Assembly: GCF_018100795.1 (NCBI RefSeq)
Contig: NZ_JAGJDY010000013.1
Span: forward strand, 1 to 64,000
Direction: 5' to 3'
DNA: 64,000 bases
Origin: Alteromonas sp. MMG017
Lineage (GTDB): Bacteria; Pseudomonadota; Gammaproteobacteria; Enterobacterales; Alteromonadaceae
Of this stretch, positions 9,251 through 18,673 are shown in pieces. The notes under the pieces were generated by a model, which worked only from the letters and a program-made list of their open reading frames with translations, was not told the DNA's origin and did no database searches. The number at the start of each line of letters is the position of its first letter. Positions within the stretch are counted from its first letter, which is position 1. The translations under genes were made by a program, and so were the position numbers.

Positions 9251-9499
9251 TTATGGGTGGCGTACAGAATTGCCTGTAAACGTTTTGGCCGCTTCGGCAC
9301 TTTCCAACGCATTATGTAGCTCTGCCATGGCGGATATCGTTTCTTTAGATGCTTCTCTATTCATTGTTAGTTCTACTAAACAGTGAGGGCATTTTACTAC
9401 CTTCTGAAAAAGTAGATCTTGTAATGAAACCTTTATATTGTGGCCACAGGATTCTGTGGGACATGGTATTCCGGGTGCTGTATTTTGAGTATTAATCAT
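9251..9499 (-). CDS. Small zinc-ribbon protein of the DUF2589 cassette
   Basis: 82 residues. Two cysteine pairs, C13-x4-C18 and C37-x2-C40 (KCPHC), suggest one bound zinc. The C-terminal half is predicted helical. No signal peptide or membrane segment is seen. The start overlaps the stop of the upstream gene as ATGA (9496-9499), so the two are probably translationally coupled. I do not recognise the family and assign no function. It is the last gene of the leftward four-gene cassette. Confidence 0.75.
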   Translation of the reverse strand: MINTQNTAPGIPCPTESCGHNIKVSLQDLLFQKVVKCPHCLVELTMNREASKETISAMAELHNALESAEAAKTFTGNSVRHP

Positions 9500-10443
9500 G
9501 ATTTTAATATCCTAAAGTAAATTTTAATATTAGACGTTAATGGGCTCGATACGTTTATAAATCCGTTTGTCACTTCTTTGAGGGTAGGATGAAACGTAAC
9601 TTTTATTTCTCCACTCGTGTTTGTGAGAACTTGCACTTTTTCTATAGAGCTACTTCCCACGATGTCTCCACTATCAACGGTGATTTTCTTACCGAAAGTC
9701 TTTTCTAACTCTACTTTTTCATTTGGAATTAAGGTTACCGTTAAGGGTACTAAATCCATATCATCACTTTCAGCTAAGCTGTCATTAAACTCATCATTGT
9801 TTTTTACTAATGTTAACGTTAGTGGAACCTCCTCCTGATCCATTAATAGCCTAGAAGTGTTCGACTTGATTTTTAAATCATAAGCAATATGTCCTTCGAC
9901 GCCTTGGCTAGATACATTTAGTAGTTGTAAAATTCCTGACGGTAAATCTGACGAAACGACATCCATTTTCACCTTCATGTTGGTATTAACTTTACTGTAC
10001 TGCGTTGATTCAGCAGACTGAGCGTCTTCTTTAGACGATGAAGATTCATACGGCCCTAACATAGCTATTAATTTTTTATCATTTTTACTTTCATCCGCTT
10101 GCTCCCATGTTTTGGTCGATACATCGACCCAACTTAGTATGTTAATGCCCATTTCGAATTGGGCTGAGTTAATGGTGTAATAGGGTATGGTGATCAAGGA
10201 TATGATGGGTATTTCAACCCGCATTGTTTGAGCTGCTCCACCTTTTACATAATCATAGTAAAATACAAATTTAACAGCTTCGCGTTTTCCATTCGTGTTT
10301 GTGAAGCAGTACTCATTTAAGAAATTTAGCGTTGTATTGTTTCCGTTAGCACTCGACTCAATAATCGAAGTTAATGGAAACTCGACTAATTTCTCAAAAG
10401 TGAAAAGATTCGACATTACAGTCTCTTCGGTAAAATTATCCAT
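9496..10443 (-). CDS. DUF2589-like protein, second paralogue
   Basis: 315 residues, unknown function. The first 190 residues parallel the N-terminal region of the DUF2589 protein at 11187-12317: both have F-(E/S)-(K/S)-L followed by a helix, an N-x-Y/V-C-x-T strand, VFxYxY, an IPIISLITIP/VPLLVILTIP strand, and then LPSGILQLLNV versus MPTGLQTVLNI. The remainder is beta-rich. No signal peptide is seen. Translation can begin at 10443 or at the internal ATG at 10416 (GAAGAG lies upstream). The previous stop is one base before 10443, so the genes are tightly linked. Confidence 0.7.
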   Translation of the reverse strand: MDNFTEETVMSNLFTFEKLVEFPLTSIIESSANGNNTTLNFLNEYCFTNTNGKREAVKFVFYYDYVKGGAAQTMRVEIPIISLITIPYYTINSAQFEMGINILSWVDVSTKTWEQADESKNDKKLIAMLGPYESSSSKEDAQSAESTQYSKVNTNMKVKMDVVSSDLPSGILQLLNVSSQGVEGHIAYDLKIKSNTSRLLMDQEEVPLTLTLVKNNDEFNDSLAESDDMDLVPLTVTLIPNEKVELEKTFGKKITVDSGDIVGSSSIEKVQVLTNTSGEIKVTFHPTLKEVTNGFINVSSPLTSNIKIYFRILKS

Positions 10444-10444
10444 A

Positions 10445-11122
10445 CTAGGTACCTGCTAAGAAAATTTTTCGTTTTGAATTTTCGTCACCGCCCTCAGCAC
10501 CTACCTTATCTGCATATCCAGCTTTCATACCGGCTACTTCTGCTTTCACGTTGATTGAGCAGAGTATGTCATCGTTATATGAATTAAGGTCGCTGATAGT
10601 AAGTAACGCCTTTAGACCTGAATTAGATTCGTTTACTTCTAGTAGCGGTTTCGACTCGCTAAAATCATGAACTAATTGTTGTAGCGATTTAATAAACTGT
10701 CGAATATCGTCAATTAACTTTTTGTTATTTTGAAATTTTAAAGAAGCAGGGGGGATTGTCTCATCACGCTTCCAAATTGATGAAATGAATGCTTTTAATG
10801 CATCTGCATCTTCAATTGGCAGTTGGTGATGTTGCAATGACGATTGAATAAACGCCTTTAGCTCAGAATGAATCAATTCACTCAGTTCTTTGCTCATACC
10901 CTCACCGATTAGTGAATCTGTTTGTTCAAGCCCAAATTTAAGCTCGAAATCAAAGGATTTTATATTCGCTGTGGGTACAGCAAAGTACTGAAGTAGTTCA
11001 TGCTTACGATTCAATCCAACATAGCTTTCGGCAATAACTGCCGAACGAATATTAGCTTGGTTTTGAGCGTTGATCATATCTATCAATATCGAAGATAGAA
11101 CCGATTCCAAAATGTCCGACAT
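10445..11122 (-). CDS. Uncharacterised protein of the DUF2589 cassette
   Basis: 225 residues, not recognised. The first two thirds look helical. The end has a short beta segment (SINVKAEVAGMKAGYADKV) and a small basic tail. A FDFELKFGLE strand near residue 58 resembles the amphipathic strands of the neighbouring DUF2589 proteins. No signal peptide or membrane helix is present. A run of G's (GGGGGGAG) just before the ATG at 11122 serves as the ribosome site. It sits between the two DUF2589 paralogues, which suggests a shared complex, but this is inference from order only. Confidence 0.7.
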   Translation of the reverse strand: MSDILESVLSSILIDMINAQNQANIRSAVIAESYVGLNRKHELLQYFAVPTANIKSFDFELKFGLEQTDSLIGEGMSKELSELIHSELKAFIQSSLQHHQLPIEDADALKAFISSIWKRDETIPPASLKFQNNKKLIDDIRQFIKSLQQLVHDFSESKPLLEVNESNSGLKALLTISDLNSYNDDILCSINVKAEVAGMKAGYADKVGAEGGDENSKRKIFLAGT

Positions 11123-11186
11123 AATTACTCCCCCCTAGTAAGTAGGAATTTAAACTTAATTAACGTATCAATGTTTCAGTGCATAT

Positions 11187-12317
11187 TTATCCTTTAGCTT
11201 TGCCTTTTGAGCTCGTTTTTGTTCCTTGAGGTGGGGGATTCTCTACCTCAACGACAGGGTCAGTGTTCGTGACCACGGTGTATGTGTAATCAATGATCTC
11301 TTGCTCAGTCTTGTCAGAATTTGCGATAGGTACCATCGCTTCTATTTTCAGTTTTCCCTGAGAATCAACCGCGTTTTCTGACAATGTAACAAGGAATTGA
11401 ACTACGCCTTTCCTGTTTGTATAACCTGTGACTGCATCTGCATCATTTGTCTCAGGACCTGTATCTCTACGCCTAAATGCTTTAATCAAGTCCTTGGTTA
11501 CATTTAGTCTTTTACCACTTACCAAGTTATTTACTTCAGCTTGTAATTCTTCGTGATCATTACCCTTAATCAAGGTAATTGACTCGAAAGGATTTTCACC
11601 GACGGGAGTAATGGTAACTTTACCTGATTTAACATTTCGCCCTTGAGTGTCGGTCATGGTGACTTGGATAGTCCCATTTGGCGTTCTGTCAATATTCAGA
11701 TTAGCAGGGGTAATTAATACCTGCTCATCCACTCCAACTGTTGTTGCACTACCTTGTAAGATATTAAGCACGGTTTGCAGGCCTGTAGGCATACCTGATT
11801 GGCCACCTTTAACATTTACATTCATCGTATACTCAACCGAGTACTTTGATTCTTGTGCGGCTTTAGAATGCTGTTTTGATGAATAATTAGCTTCTGCTTT
11901 AACCTTAATACTAAAAGGACCTATACCCAGTGATGCTTCTGCTGATGCATCAACTCCCAGTTCAGTGTCTGAGCTAGTTTCTTCAGTAGATGACGAACCA
12001 GCAGATATGTTTGCGATGAAATCAATCGTAAACTCTGAAACTTCAATACTAGGGATGGTTAAAATAACAAGTAAAGGAACCGTTAATGTGGCTTCTTGGC
12101 CGTTATTGTTATATGTAAATACGACGTTCACCGGCTTCTTTTCGTTTGTATCGGGGTCAATAGTCAAACAGACTTCATTTATAAATTCATAGGTGGTTTT
12201 CGCTGCCAGAGCTTGAGCTTTGATTATTGCGTCCATCGGCCCGCCTATAAGTGAACTAAAATCTAGTGCTTGAAGTGCGTTGGTCGCGACGGTGTTAGGG
12301 GTGACATCTATAGCCAT
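11187..12317 (-). CDS. DUF2589 domain protein with C-terminal Ig-like region
   Basis: 376 residues. Residues about 15-200 carry the DUF2589 pattern: LDFSSLIGGPMDAIIKAQAL, then FINEV, VPLLVILTIP, DFIANISAGSSS, a serine/alanine-rich stretch, KYSVEYTMNV and MPTGLQTVLNIL. The domain has no established function. The rest is beta-rich, like a bacterial Ig-like fold, ending in a proline then lysine-rich tail. No signal peptide suggests cytoplasmic location. The start at 12317 has GGAG seven bases upstream; an in-frame ATG at 12362 lacks a site. First gene of the leftward cassette, divergent from tapT across about 310 bases. Confidence 0.82.
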   Translation of the reverse strand: MAIDVTPNTVATNALQALDFSSLIGGPMDAIIKAQALAAKTTYEFINEVCLTIDPDTNEKKPVNVVFTYNNNGQEATLTVPLLVILTIPSIEVSEFTIDFIANISAGSSSTEETSSDTELGVDASAEASLGIGPFSIKVKAEANYSSKQHSKAAQESKYSVEYTMNVNVKGGQSGMPTGLQTVLNILQGSATTVGVDEQVLITPANLNIDRTPNGTIQVTMTDTQGRNVKSGKVTITPVGENPFESITLIKGNDHEELQAEVNNLVSGKRLNVTKDLIKAFRRRDTGPETNDADAVTGYTNRKGVVQFLVTLSENAVDSQGKLKIEAMVPIANSDKTEQEIIDYTYTVVTNTDPVVEVENPPPQGTKTSSKGKAKG

Positions 12318-12627
12318 TTCAATTCTCCAAAATTTTATTAAGGTTATGGAAAACTTGTACACAGCATTCGTTAAAATATTACAAATTCACAATAACCATA
12401 GATTCAATGAAATTTTCCAACCTTCCGTTAACCTTCTGTTTACATAATGTGCTGTTTTATGAATTGTTTTCAAAGAAATCAATTATTCTAAAACATTGGG
12501 GATTTTGTTTCGGAACGTAGCAAGTGATGAAATGGCAATATGAGTTATAGGGTTTTCGCGTTATAAGGGGGAACGGTAAGTCACGCTCTGTGCTACCATA
12601 TCGTCTTAATCTGATTGAGTTTACTGC
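12318..12627. other. Divergent intergenic region between the DUF2589 cassette and tapT
   Basis: About 310 AT-rich bases that must hold the promoters for both directions. I see no strong palindrome, terminator or RNA gene in it and cannot place the promoters with confidence. Confidence 0.5.
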
Positions 12628-13335
12628 GTGCCTTCACATATTAATTCCATTTTATCGCTTAGAACGTCTGAGCTTAAACGTGCCAAGCGAGCATTCAATG
12701 CCCGTGGTAGTAAAGTTATCCGTTGCGATATTTGTTTGTTGCCGGTAAACGCATGTATTTGTGCTGATAAGCCTGAACCACAAGCATCCTGTGCGGTACT
12801 CTTCATCATGTATAAGGGTGAGTACTACAAGCCTACCAACACAGGAAGGTTAATTGCGGATGTGGTAGCAGAAAATTACGCGTTTGTATGGCGCAGAACA
12901 GAGCCTGAAGCGGATTTATTGGCGTTGCTCAACAACCCTAAATATCAACCCATTATTATATTTCCCCACGAGTATGCTGAGCCAGAACGCTGCATACCCA
13001 AGCCAGAAGCTAAAACAGATAAAATTCCGTTGTTTATTTTTTTAGACGGTACGTGGCGTGAAGCGCGAAAAATGTTTGGAAAAAGCCCGTACCTTGATAA
13101 TTTTCCAGTGCTGGGCGTATCCCCAGAAATATCGTCTAATTACTTGTTGCGTGAATCTACACGGGAATTCCAGCATTGCACTGCAGAGGTGGGAATAAAC
13201 GTGTTAGATTTGGCAGGTGAGGTTGAAGCGGCTACGGCGCTAGCCAAATACTTCAGTATTTTTCGACATCAATACTTAAAAGGGAAGCCCCATTTAAGTC
13301 ACAAAATTGAATTTGCAAAGGCGCAAGTTAAGTAA
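12628..13335 (+). CDS. tapT: DTW-domain tRNA-uridine aminocarboxypropyltransferase
   Basis: 235 residues. DTW proteins such as YfiP/TapT add a 3-amino-3-carboxypropyl group from SAM to uridine 47 of tRNA (acp3U). The signature region is present as [11 protein letters not shown], and the N-terminal cysteine cluster [13 protein letters not shown] is typical of the family. The start is a GTG; the cysteine cluster requires a start at or before about residue 30. It lies just past a tRNA array, but the conserved context is simply this chromosomal segment. Confidence 0.82.
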   Translation: MPSHINSILSLRTSELKRAKRAFNARGSKVIRCDICLLPVNACICADKPEPQASCAVLFIMYKGEYYKPTNTGRLIADVVAENYAFVWRRTEPEADLLALLNNPKYQPIIIFPHEYAEPERCIPKPEAKTDKIPLFIFLDGTWREARKMFGKSPYLDNFPVLGVSPEISSNYLLRESTREFQHCTAEVGINVLDLAGEVEAATALAKYFSIFRHQYLKGKPHLSHKIEFAKAQVK

Positions 13336-13400
13336 CCCTTGTCTTGCGTGCATTCGCGCTTAACTATAAGGTTAAGCAATCAAAACCCAAGGAGAAAAAC

Positions 13401-13895
13401 ATGGCAACAGTTACGTTTCAAGGTAATTCAGTTTCAACTGTAGGTTCGCTTCCAGAAGTTGGGCAGCAAGCCCCAGACTTCACATTAGTTAAAGCGGATT
13501 TAGGTGAAGTAACCCTCGCTGATCTTAAGGGTAAACGCGTTATTCTTAACATTTTCCCTTCTGTGGATACGGGTACATGTGCAACGTCAGTGCGTAAATT
13601 CAATGAACAAGCCGCTGGTCTAGACAATACACAAGTTATTTGTGTATCCGCTGACTTACCGTTTGCAGCTGGCCGCTTCTGTGGTGCTGAAGGTATTGAA
13701 AATGTTATTACCGGTTCTACTTTCCGTACAAGCTTTGGTGACGACTATGGTGTTGCGTTCACTTCAATGCCGCTAACTGGTCTGCTATCACGAACAGTAG
13801 TTGTGATTGATACCGACGGTAAGGTACTTTATACCGAGCAAGTGGCTGAAACCACTGAAGAACCAAACTACGATTCAGCAATGGCTGCTTTGTAA
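13401..13895 (+). CDS. tpx: Thiol peroxidase
   Basis: 164-residue atypical 2-Cys peroxiredoxin reducing hydrogen and alkyl peroxides, probably in the periplasm or cytosol with thioredoxin as donor. The peroxidatic cysteine is C60 ([14 protein letters not shown]) and the resolving cysteine C94 (GRFCGAEG), one position off the E. coli Tpx numbering. AAGGAG (13389-13394) fixes the start at 13401. A hairpin follows the stop. Confidence 0.96.
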   Translation: MATVTFQGNSVSTVGSLPEVGQQAPDFTLVKADLGEVTLADLKGKRVILNIFPSVDTGTCATSVRKFNEQAAGLDNTQVICVSADLPFAAGRFCGAEGIENVITGSTFRTSFGDDYGVAFTSMPLTGLLSRTVVVIDTDGKVLYTEQVAETTEEPNYDSAMAAL

Positions 13896-13920
13896 TTAAG
13901 CGTAAATAGCTCAAACCAGT

Positions 13921-13946
13921 AATGCCCACTGCGTTACGTGGGCATT
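13921..13946 (+). terminator. Hairpin after tpx, possible terminator
   Basis: AATGCCCAC (13921-13929) pairs with GTGGGCATT (13938-13946) around an 8-base loop. Only a short T-run follows, so it may be a weak terminator or an RNA stabiliser. The sulfurtransferase start is 18 bases further on. Confidence 0.5.
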
Positions 13947-13963
13947 TCAATGGAGAGAGTGAT

Positions 13964-14788
13964 ATGTCGATGTTAGTTAATGTTCAACAACTTGCCACGC
14001 AACTGCAAGATGAACCCATCATTTTAGTGCGTGCGGTTATGGATGACCCGGTTACCAAAACGCCTGATTCTCGTGATGCTATGGTGTTGCCAAACTCTGT
14101 GGATATAGACTTAGACGGCGAGGGCAGTGATCACACCACTGGTTTCCCCCATAGTATGCCAACCGAATCTGACTTTGCTTTGTACTTAGGGCGACAAGGT
14201 TTGACCGAACGATCGTCTGTCGTGGTTTACGATACCCGAGGCATGTACAGCGCCCCTCGTGTTTGGTGGATGCTTAAGGCCATGGGGCATGAGAACGTAA
14301 AATTGTTAAATGGCGGCCAAGTAGCCTGGGAAGATAAAAGCTTACCGGTATCAGAACAACGAATTCCCTCACATTTTAAGTATGAAAGTGATGCGCAGAG
14401 CAAATGGTTCGTTAATAGCTCCGCGGTTATTCAAGCGATTAATACCGATGCGCAACTGGTCGACGCCAGAAGTGAAGCTCGGTTTTACGGAAAAGTGGCA
14501 GAGCCTCGCCCTGGGGTTCGTTCTGGGCATATGCCCGGCGCTTACAATCTTCCATTCACAGCGCTGTTAGATAATGGCTTTTTCTTAAGCGTTGAAGAAT
14601 TAAAAGGCGTTTTTGCCAACGCCGACATTGATTTGTCGAAGCCGATTATCTGTACCTGTGGTTCAGGGGTCACCGCGTGTATTGTGGGTGTTGCTGCACT
14701 TATGTGTGGAGCAAGTGATGTTGCTATTTACGACGGTTCTTGGTCTGAATGGGGAGCAAATGCAACTTTTCCAGTGGTGACTGATTAA
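13964..14788 (+). CDS. sseA: 3-mercaptopyruvate sulfurtransferase (two-domain rhodanese)
   Basis: 274 residues with two rhodanese domains; only the second has the active-site cysteine, C232 in CGSGVTAC. The CG-S/T-GVTA loop marks mercaptopyruvate rather than thiosulfate as the preferred donor in this family. The first domain has the structural RGMYSAPRVWWMLKAMGHENVKLLNGG-type pattern. GGAGAGAG just before the ATG at 13964 supports this start over the in-frame ATG at 13922, which falls inside the hairpin. Confidence 0.86.
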   Translation: MSMLVNVQQLATQLQDEPIILVRAVMDDPVTKTPDSRDAMVLPNSVDIDLDGEGSDHTTGFPHSMPTESDFALYLGRQGLTERSSVVVYDTRGMYSAPRVWWMLKAMGHENVKLLNGGQVAWEDKSLPVSEQRIPSHFKYESDAQSKWFVNSSAVIQAINTDAQLVDARSEARFYGKVAEPRPGVRSGHMPGAYNLPFTALLDNGFFLSVEELKGVFANADIDLSKPIICTCGSGVTACIVGVAALMCGASDVAIYDGSWSEWGANATFPVVTD

Positions 14789-14848
14789 CAATATCATGTA
14801 AGTTAGGGTAGTCGTGTTACGTGTATAACTTTCAAAGGAATTGAGCTT

Positions 14849-15565
14849 ATGAGTATAGCCCCTCGCGTTGTAGTGTTAACGGGTGCCGGTATCTCTGCCG
14901 AGTCTGGATTAAAAACATTTCGCGACAACAACGGATTATGGGAAGAGCACAGTGTGGAAGACGTGGCTACGCCCGAAGCTTTTGCTCGAAACCCTGACCT
15001 TGTATATCGATTTTACAATGAACGAAGGCTGCAACTCACCAACGCTGCTGTTATGCCAAATGCAGCCCATGAAGCGCTAGCAACACTTGAACGCGCTTTA
15101 AAAGGCCAACTTACGTTGGTTACACAAAACGTGGACGATTTGCATGAACGGGCGGGTAGTGAACGTATTTTGCACATGCATGGAAAATTACTGTCTAGCC
15201 GCTGCGAAACGACGAATAAAACATTCGAATGCTATACAACGTTTGATGGTCAGAGTCTTTGTGGTTGCTGTAACACCACAACACTGAGGCCGGACATTGT
15301 ATGGTTTGGCGAAATGCCCCTTTATATGGATGAGATTGCCCAAGCTATTGCCAATGCCGATATCTTCTTAGCCATTGGAACCTCAGGTAATGTCTATCCT
15401 GCCGCTGGGTTTGTGATTAATGCCAAAGATTCTGGCGCCAAATGTATTGAACTGAATTTAGAGCCCAGTGCGAACAACTATTTATTCGATGAATCTATTA
15501 GCGGTAGTGCCACTAAAATAGTTCCAGAGTTTGTTGCTCGGTTAATTGAAGAATATGATTTGTAG
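14849..15565 (+). CDS. cobB: Sirtuin-type NAD-dependent protein deacylase
   Basis: 238 residues. The Sir2 fold shows GAGISAESGLKTFR for NAD binding, TQNVDDLHERAG, the catalytic histidine in HMHG, four zinc-ligand-type cysteines (SRC, FEC, LCGCC) and GTSGNVYPAAGF. The YNERR segment gives the Tyr/Arg pair seen in sirtuins that remove succinyl groups (class III, SIRT5-like). Start supported by AAAGGA nine bases upstream. Confidence 0.92.
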   Translation: MSIAPRVVVLTGAGISAESGLKTFRDNNGLWEEHSVEDVATPEAFARNPDLVYRFYNERRLQLTNAAVMPNAAHEALATLERALKGQLTLVTQNVDDLHERAGSERILHMHGKLLSSRCETTNKTFECYTTFDGQSLCGCCNTTTLRPDIVWFGEMPLYMDEIAQAIANADIFLAIGTSGNVYPAAGFVINAKDSGAKCIELNLEPSANNYLFDESISGSATKIVPEFVARLIEEYDL

Positions 15566-15667
15566 ATAAACCGATGATTTAATGATAAAAACCGCTAAAG
15601 CCTATTCACTAGCACTTAGGCTCACGTAAACTGAGCGCTTAAAAATACAGAGTAATAGAAATAACCC

Positions 15668-16357
15668 ATGCCTTACCTTAATGAATTTTTGACCATTGCC
15701 CTAGTACACCTTGTTGCAGTGGCTAGTCCAGGCCCTGACTTTGCAGTAGTCGTTCGAAATAGCCTCGCGTATGGTCGCCGTATTGCTATTTATACCAGCA
15801 TTGGCATTGGACTCGCAATTTTGCTGCACGTTGGGTATTCATTAGTGGGATTAAGCGTGGTAATAGCCAGCACGCCATGGCTGTTTAAAACCTTTAGTTA
15901 TCTTGCTGCAGGTTATCTTTTATATCTTGCGTATGGCGCACTAAAAAGCGGGCCTAGCCAACCACCAGTAGAAGGCGAGGCTGCGGTAAATAATATAGAT
16001 AACTCTGTTGAAAACAGGCGAGCTAACACCGAGGCAGCTAATAACAGCAAAGCTAGCCCACTAATTTCTGCTCAAAAAGCACTTTGGATTGGCTTTTTAA
16101 CGAATGGTTTAAATCCTAAAGCGACTTTGTTTTTCTTATCACTTTTCACCGCTATTATTGATATCGACACGCCTTTTTCAATCAAACTTGGCTATGGCAT
16201 ATATTTAGCTATCGCAACAGGGCTTTGGTTTTGCTTTTTATCCTACCTACTTAGCACCAGTAAAATTGCTCAACTTATTGGTAAAAAAGGGTACTGGCTC
16301 GACCGCGCGATGGGTGTTTTATTGGTTGGTTTGGCCGCAAAATTAGTTTTGGGCTAA
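15668..16357 (+). CDS. LysE/RhtB family amino-acid exporter
   Basis: 229-residue inner-membrane protein with about six helices. The N-terminal motif PGPDFAVVVRNSLAYGRR is the family signature. A hydrophilic, Asn/Ala-rich insert near residues 100-130 separates helices 3 and 4. Substrate unknown; relatives export lysine, threonine, homoserine or leucine. It appears to be a single-gene unit. Confidence 0.87.
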   Translation: MPYLNEFLTIALVHLVAVASPGPDFAVVVRNSLAYGRRIAIYTSIGIGLAILLHVGYSLVGLSVVIASTPWLFKTFSYLAAGYLLYLAYGALKSGPSQPPVEGEAAVNNIDNSVENRRANTEAANNSKASPLISAQKALWIGFLTNGLNPKATLFFLSLFTAIIDIDTPFSIKLGYGIYLAIATGLWFCFLSYLLSTSKIAQLIGKKGYWLDRAMGVLLVGLAAKLVLG

Positions 16358-16428
16358 CATTTCGCTCAGAGATCGATTCTTCGAAACTAATCGCTAGGCA
16401 TTACATTTAATCAACTAATGCGTGGTTA

Positions 16429-16458
16429 TTGGGGTTAACCGCCATATTTATGTATAAT
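16429..16458 (+). promoter_or_regulatory. Candidate promoter for the membrane-protein/bax operon
   Basis: A perfect TATAAT (16453-16458) lies 18 bases after a weak -35 (TTGGGG, 16429-16434). It overlaps an in-frame ATG at 16457, which argues that translation of the next gene starts later, at 16496. Confidence 0.45.
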
Positions 16459-16495
16459 GCGGCGGTTAAATTCGATAGCAGCAGTAGAGGAACGT

Positions 16496-17257
16496 GTGGC
16501 AGACAATAAAATGCCTTTTAAAGATAACCAGCCATCTAGCAAGCTAGAAAGAACACTTTCAAAGCAGTACGATTTCGATATTAAATCGTTGTTTTCCCGC
16601 GCTAATGGTTTGGTGAAAGCAAATTTTTCAAGCCTATTCCAAGCATCATTGGTTTTATTTCTCACGTTTGTCGCACTTGGTTTTGTTGCTCAGAAGTTCA
16701 TCATTTTTAATGACGATGGCACTTTTGTTTTTGAACACCAATCGTTAATTGAAATAGTCGCTATTTTCATTGTTGCACCGCTTATTGGCGGGTTATACAT
16801 GATGGGGGTAAGCCACGCCAGAGGTCAAAAGACCACGGTATTTTCTATTTTCAGCTACATCTCTTTAATATTCGCATTAGCGCTTACACAGCTGGTGAAT
16901 GGCATAGTGGTACAAATCGGCTTGGTGTTGTTATTCGCACCCGGTGTGTATTTATGGATGGCCACCTCTTTTTCACTGATGCTAGTTGCCGACAAATCGT
17001 TAACTCCACTACGCGCTATTATCTTATCGTGCCGCGTATTCAATGCATATTGGGCACCGTTAACCGGTGTTTTTGCCGTCTTCATTATATTATTTATCAC
17101 GGTTCCGTTAACACTAGGTTTGTCTCTTGTGTGGGTTCTACCCCTGTATTTCAGTATGCTAGGCTTGTTGTATGAAGAGATGATTGGTGAAGAGGGCGAA
17201 CCAACACCAAGCCACACTGTTCAAAATAAAACGAATGAGTCGAGCTTCGATGCATAA
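16496..17257 (+). CDS. Uncharacterised multi-helix membrane protein
   Basis: 253 residues with about six hydrophobic segments after a charged N-terminal 55 residues. No motif assigns a function; the layout loosely resembles YciC/DUF975-type membrane proteins. GTG at 16496 is chosen because AGAGG ends five bases upstream and the alternative ATG at 16457 overlaps a -10 box. The Bax-type gene starts inside its 3' end, so the two are co-translated. Confidence 0.6.
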   Translation: MADNKMPFKDNQPSSKLERTLSKQYDFDIKSLFSRANGLVKANFSSLFQASLVLFLTFVALGFVAQKFIIFNDDGTFVFEHQSLIEIVAIFIVAPLIGGLYMMGVSHARGQKTTVFSIFSYISLIFALALTQLVNGIVVQIGLVLLFAPGVYLWMATSFSLMLVADKSLTPLRAIILSCRVFNAYWAPLTGVFAVFIILFITVPLTLGLSLVWVLPLYFSMLGLLYEEMIGEEGEPTPSHTVQNKTNESSFDA

Positions 17258-18041
17258 ACGGGAAACCCTAAAAATTGTTTTAATTACTATTGCTGTATTA
17301 GCAGTCATAGTCATTAACGCGCTTATACTGACTAAGCGCGAACCCGATATTTTAGATATTCCTGAAACACCTGAAGCGACTAAACCTGTTCCCGATTTTT
17401 CTGCTTATACCGACGTTAAAGAAAAAAAGACTGCCTTTTTTGATTACTTACGCCCTGAAGTTGAAAAACAAAATGCATATTTACTTACGCTTAGACACTA
17501 CATACAAACCTTGTATCGTAAGGCTTTAAACGAAGAGCCGCTAACTGACGATGATATTAGCCGTCTTGAGTGGCTACAAACTGAGTACCGAGTAAAGGCA
17601 GACCAACCGCTAACCTCTCGCTTGCTTGCCTTGCTGCATAAAATTGATATTTTGCCTGCTGAATTGGTGCTGGTTCAAGCGGCGAATGAGTCGGCATGGG
17701 GCACCAGTCGTTTTGCCAAAAAAGGCTATAACTTCTTTGGTATATGGTGCTTTGTGAAAGGCTGTGGCTTTGTACCAGGTAAACGAAATGCCGGCGCAAC
17801 GCACGAGGTAGCCAAGTTTTCAAGCCTTTCTCGCGCTACCTATACTTATATGCGAAACCTTAATAGGCACGATGCCTACACCGATTTACGAGAAATCAGA
17901 GAGCGGTTAAGGGCAAATCAAATCCCCATTACAGGCGTCGCCTTGGCAGAGGGGTTAATGAACTACTCTGAGCGTGGCGCGGCCTATGTAGACGAATTAC
18001 AAACCATGATCCGGTTTAACCAGGAGTTCTTAACTGAATGA
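17250..18041 (+). CDS. bax: Bax-type N-acetylglucosaminidase-domain protein
   Basis: 263 residues: an N-terminal membrane anchor (ETLKIVLITIAVLAVIVINA), then a periplasmic glucosaminidase domain. The probable catalytic glutamate is in ANESAWGTSRFAKKGYN, followed by FFGIWCF and a YSERGAAYVDEL end. Such proteins are thought to act on peptidoglycan. The start at 17250 overlaps the previous stop by eight bases; 17235 is also possible and neither has a strong ribosome site. Its own stop overlaps the next start (18038-18041). Confidence 0.8.
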   Translation: MHKRETLKIVLITIAVLAVIVINALILTKREPDILDIPETPEATKPVPDFSAYTDVKEKKTAFFDYLRPEVEKQNAYLLTLRHYIQTLYRKALNEEPLTDDDISRLEWLQTEYRVKADQPLTSRLLALLHKIDILPAELVLVQAANESAWGTSRFAKKGYNFFGIWCFVKGCGFVPGKRNAGATHEVAKFSSLSRATYTYMRNLNRHDAYTDLREIRERLRANQIPITGVALAEGLMNYSERGAAYVDELQTMIRFNQEFLTE

Positions 18042-18673
18042 AACGTATAGCTTGCGCGCTTTTAGGCGCATTACTCACCTCTAGCGTTGCCGCCGAAATG
18101 GTTAATGTTGAATACAGCCGCTTTTATAGCCACGTAAAAAAGCTGGATAACGAAGATACTCAAGCCCTGCAATTCGCTTTTGGTTTTCTGCGTGTTGGTG
18201 AAGGGCGTTTATGTGAAATTAACAATGCTGAAATAGTCACTGACAAACAAACTATGCCGTTAGAGATTAGCGATGAGTACCGCTTCACTGTACCTACAGA
18301 AAAAGCGCTAAAATTAGCAAATGCTTACGTGCGAATAGATTTAACTGAAGCGGCTAATGTGTGTGATATGTCGGTGCAGCTAGAAACAAAAAGCAGCTAC
18401 CTAACCGCCAGTTACACAAAAGAAGAGCTGAATTTTATTTATGGCCAATATGAAGCTTTCTTTAATGAAATGGGCAGTTTCTTGTCGTTCTTAATGCCAA
18501 CGGTGAAAGGGTTGATGTTGCAATTTGATGATAAAAATCTGGATTATATAACCCCAGAGGGCCTGCATATTAACAACGGCATACTTCACTTAGAACAAGG
18601 TGAAATTAACGAAAATAAAGGGCTTACGCTACCGAAAGCCCCCCTTCGTGTTACCGCTATGGCATCAAGCTAA
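18038..18673 (+). CDS. DUF2987 family exported protein
   Basis: 211 residues with a clear signal peptide (RIACALLGALLTSSVAAE). The remainder resembles DUF2987 proteins of Shewanella and Alteromonas; function unknown. It begins with an ATGA overlap with the bax stop, making a three-gene operon of a membrane protein, a putative wall hydrolase and a periplasmic protein. Its end overlaps the convergent patatin gene by nine bases (18665-18673). Confidence 0.75.
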   Translation: MKRIACALLGALLTSSVAAEMVNVEYSRFYSHVKKLDNEDTQALQFAFGFLRVGEGRLCEINNAEIVTDKQTMPLEISDEYRFTVPTEKALKLANAYVRIDLTEAANVCDMSVQLETKSSYLTASYTKEELNFIYGQYEAFFNEMGSFLSFLMPTVKGLMLQFDDKNLDYITPEGLHINNGILHLEQGEINENKGLTLPKAPLRVTAMASS

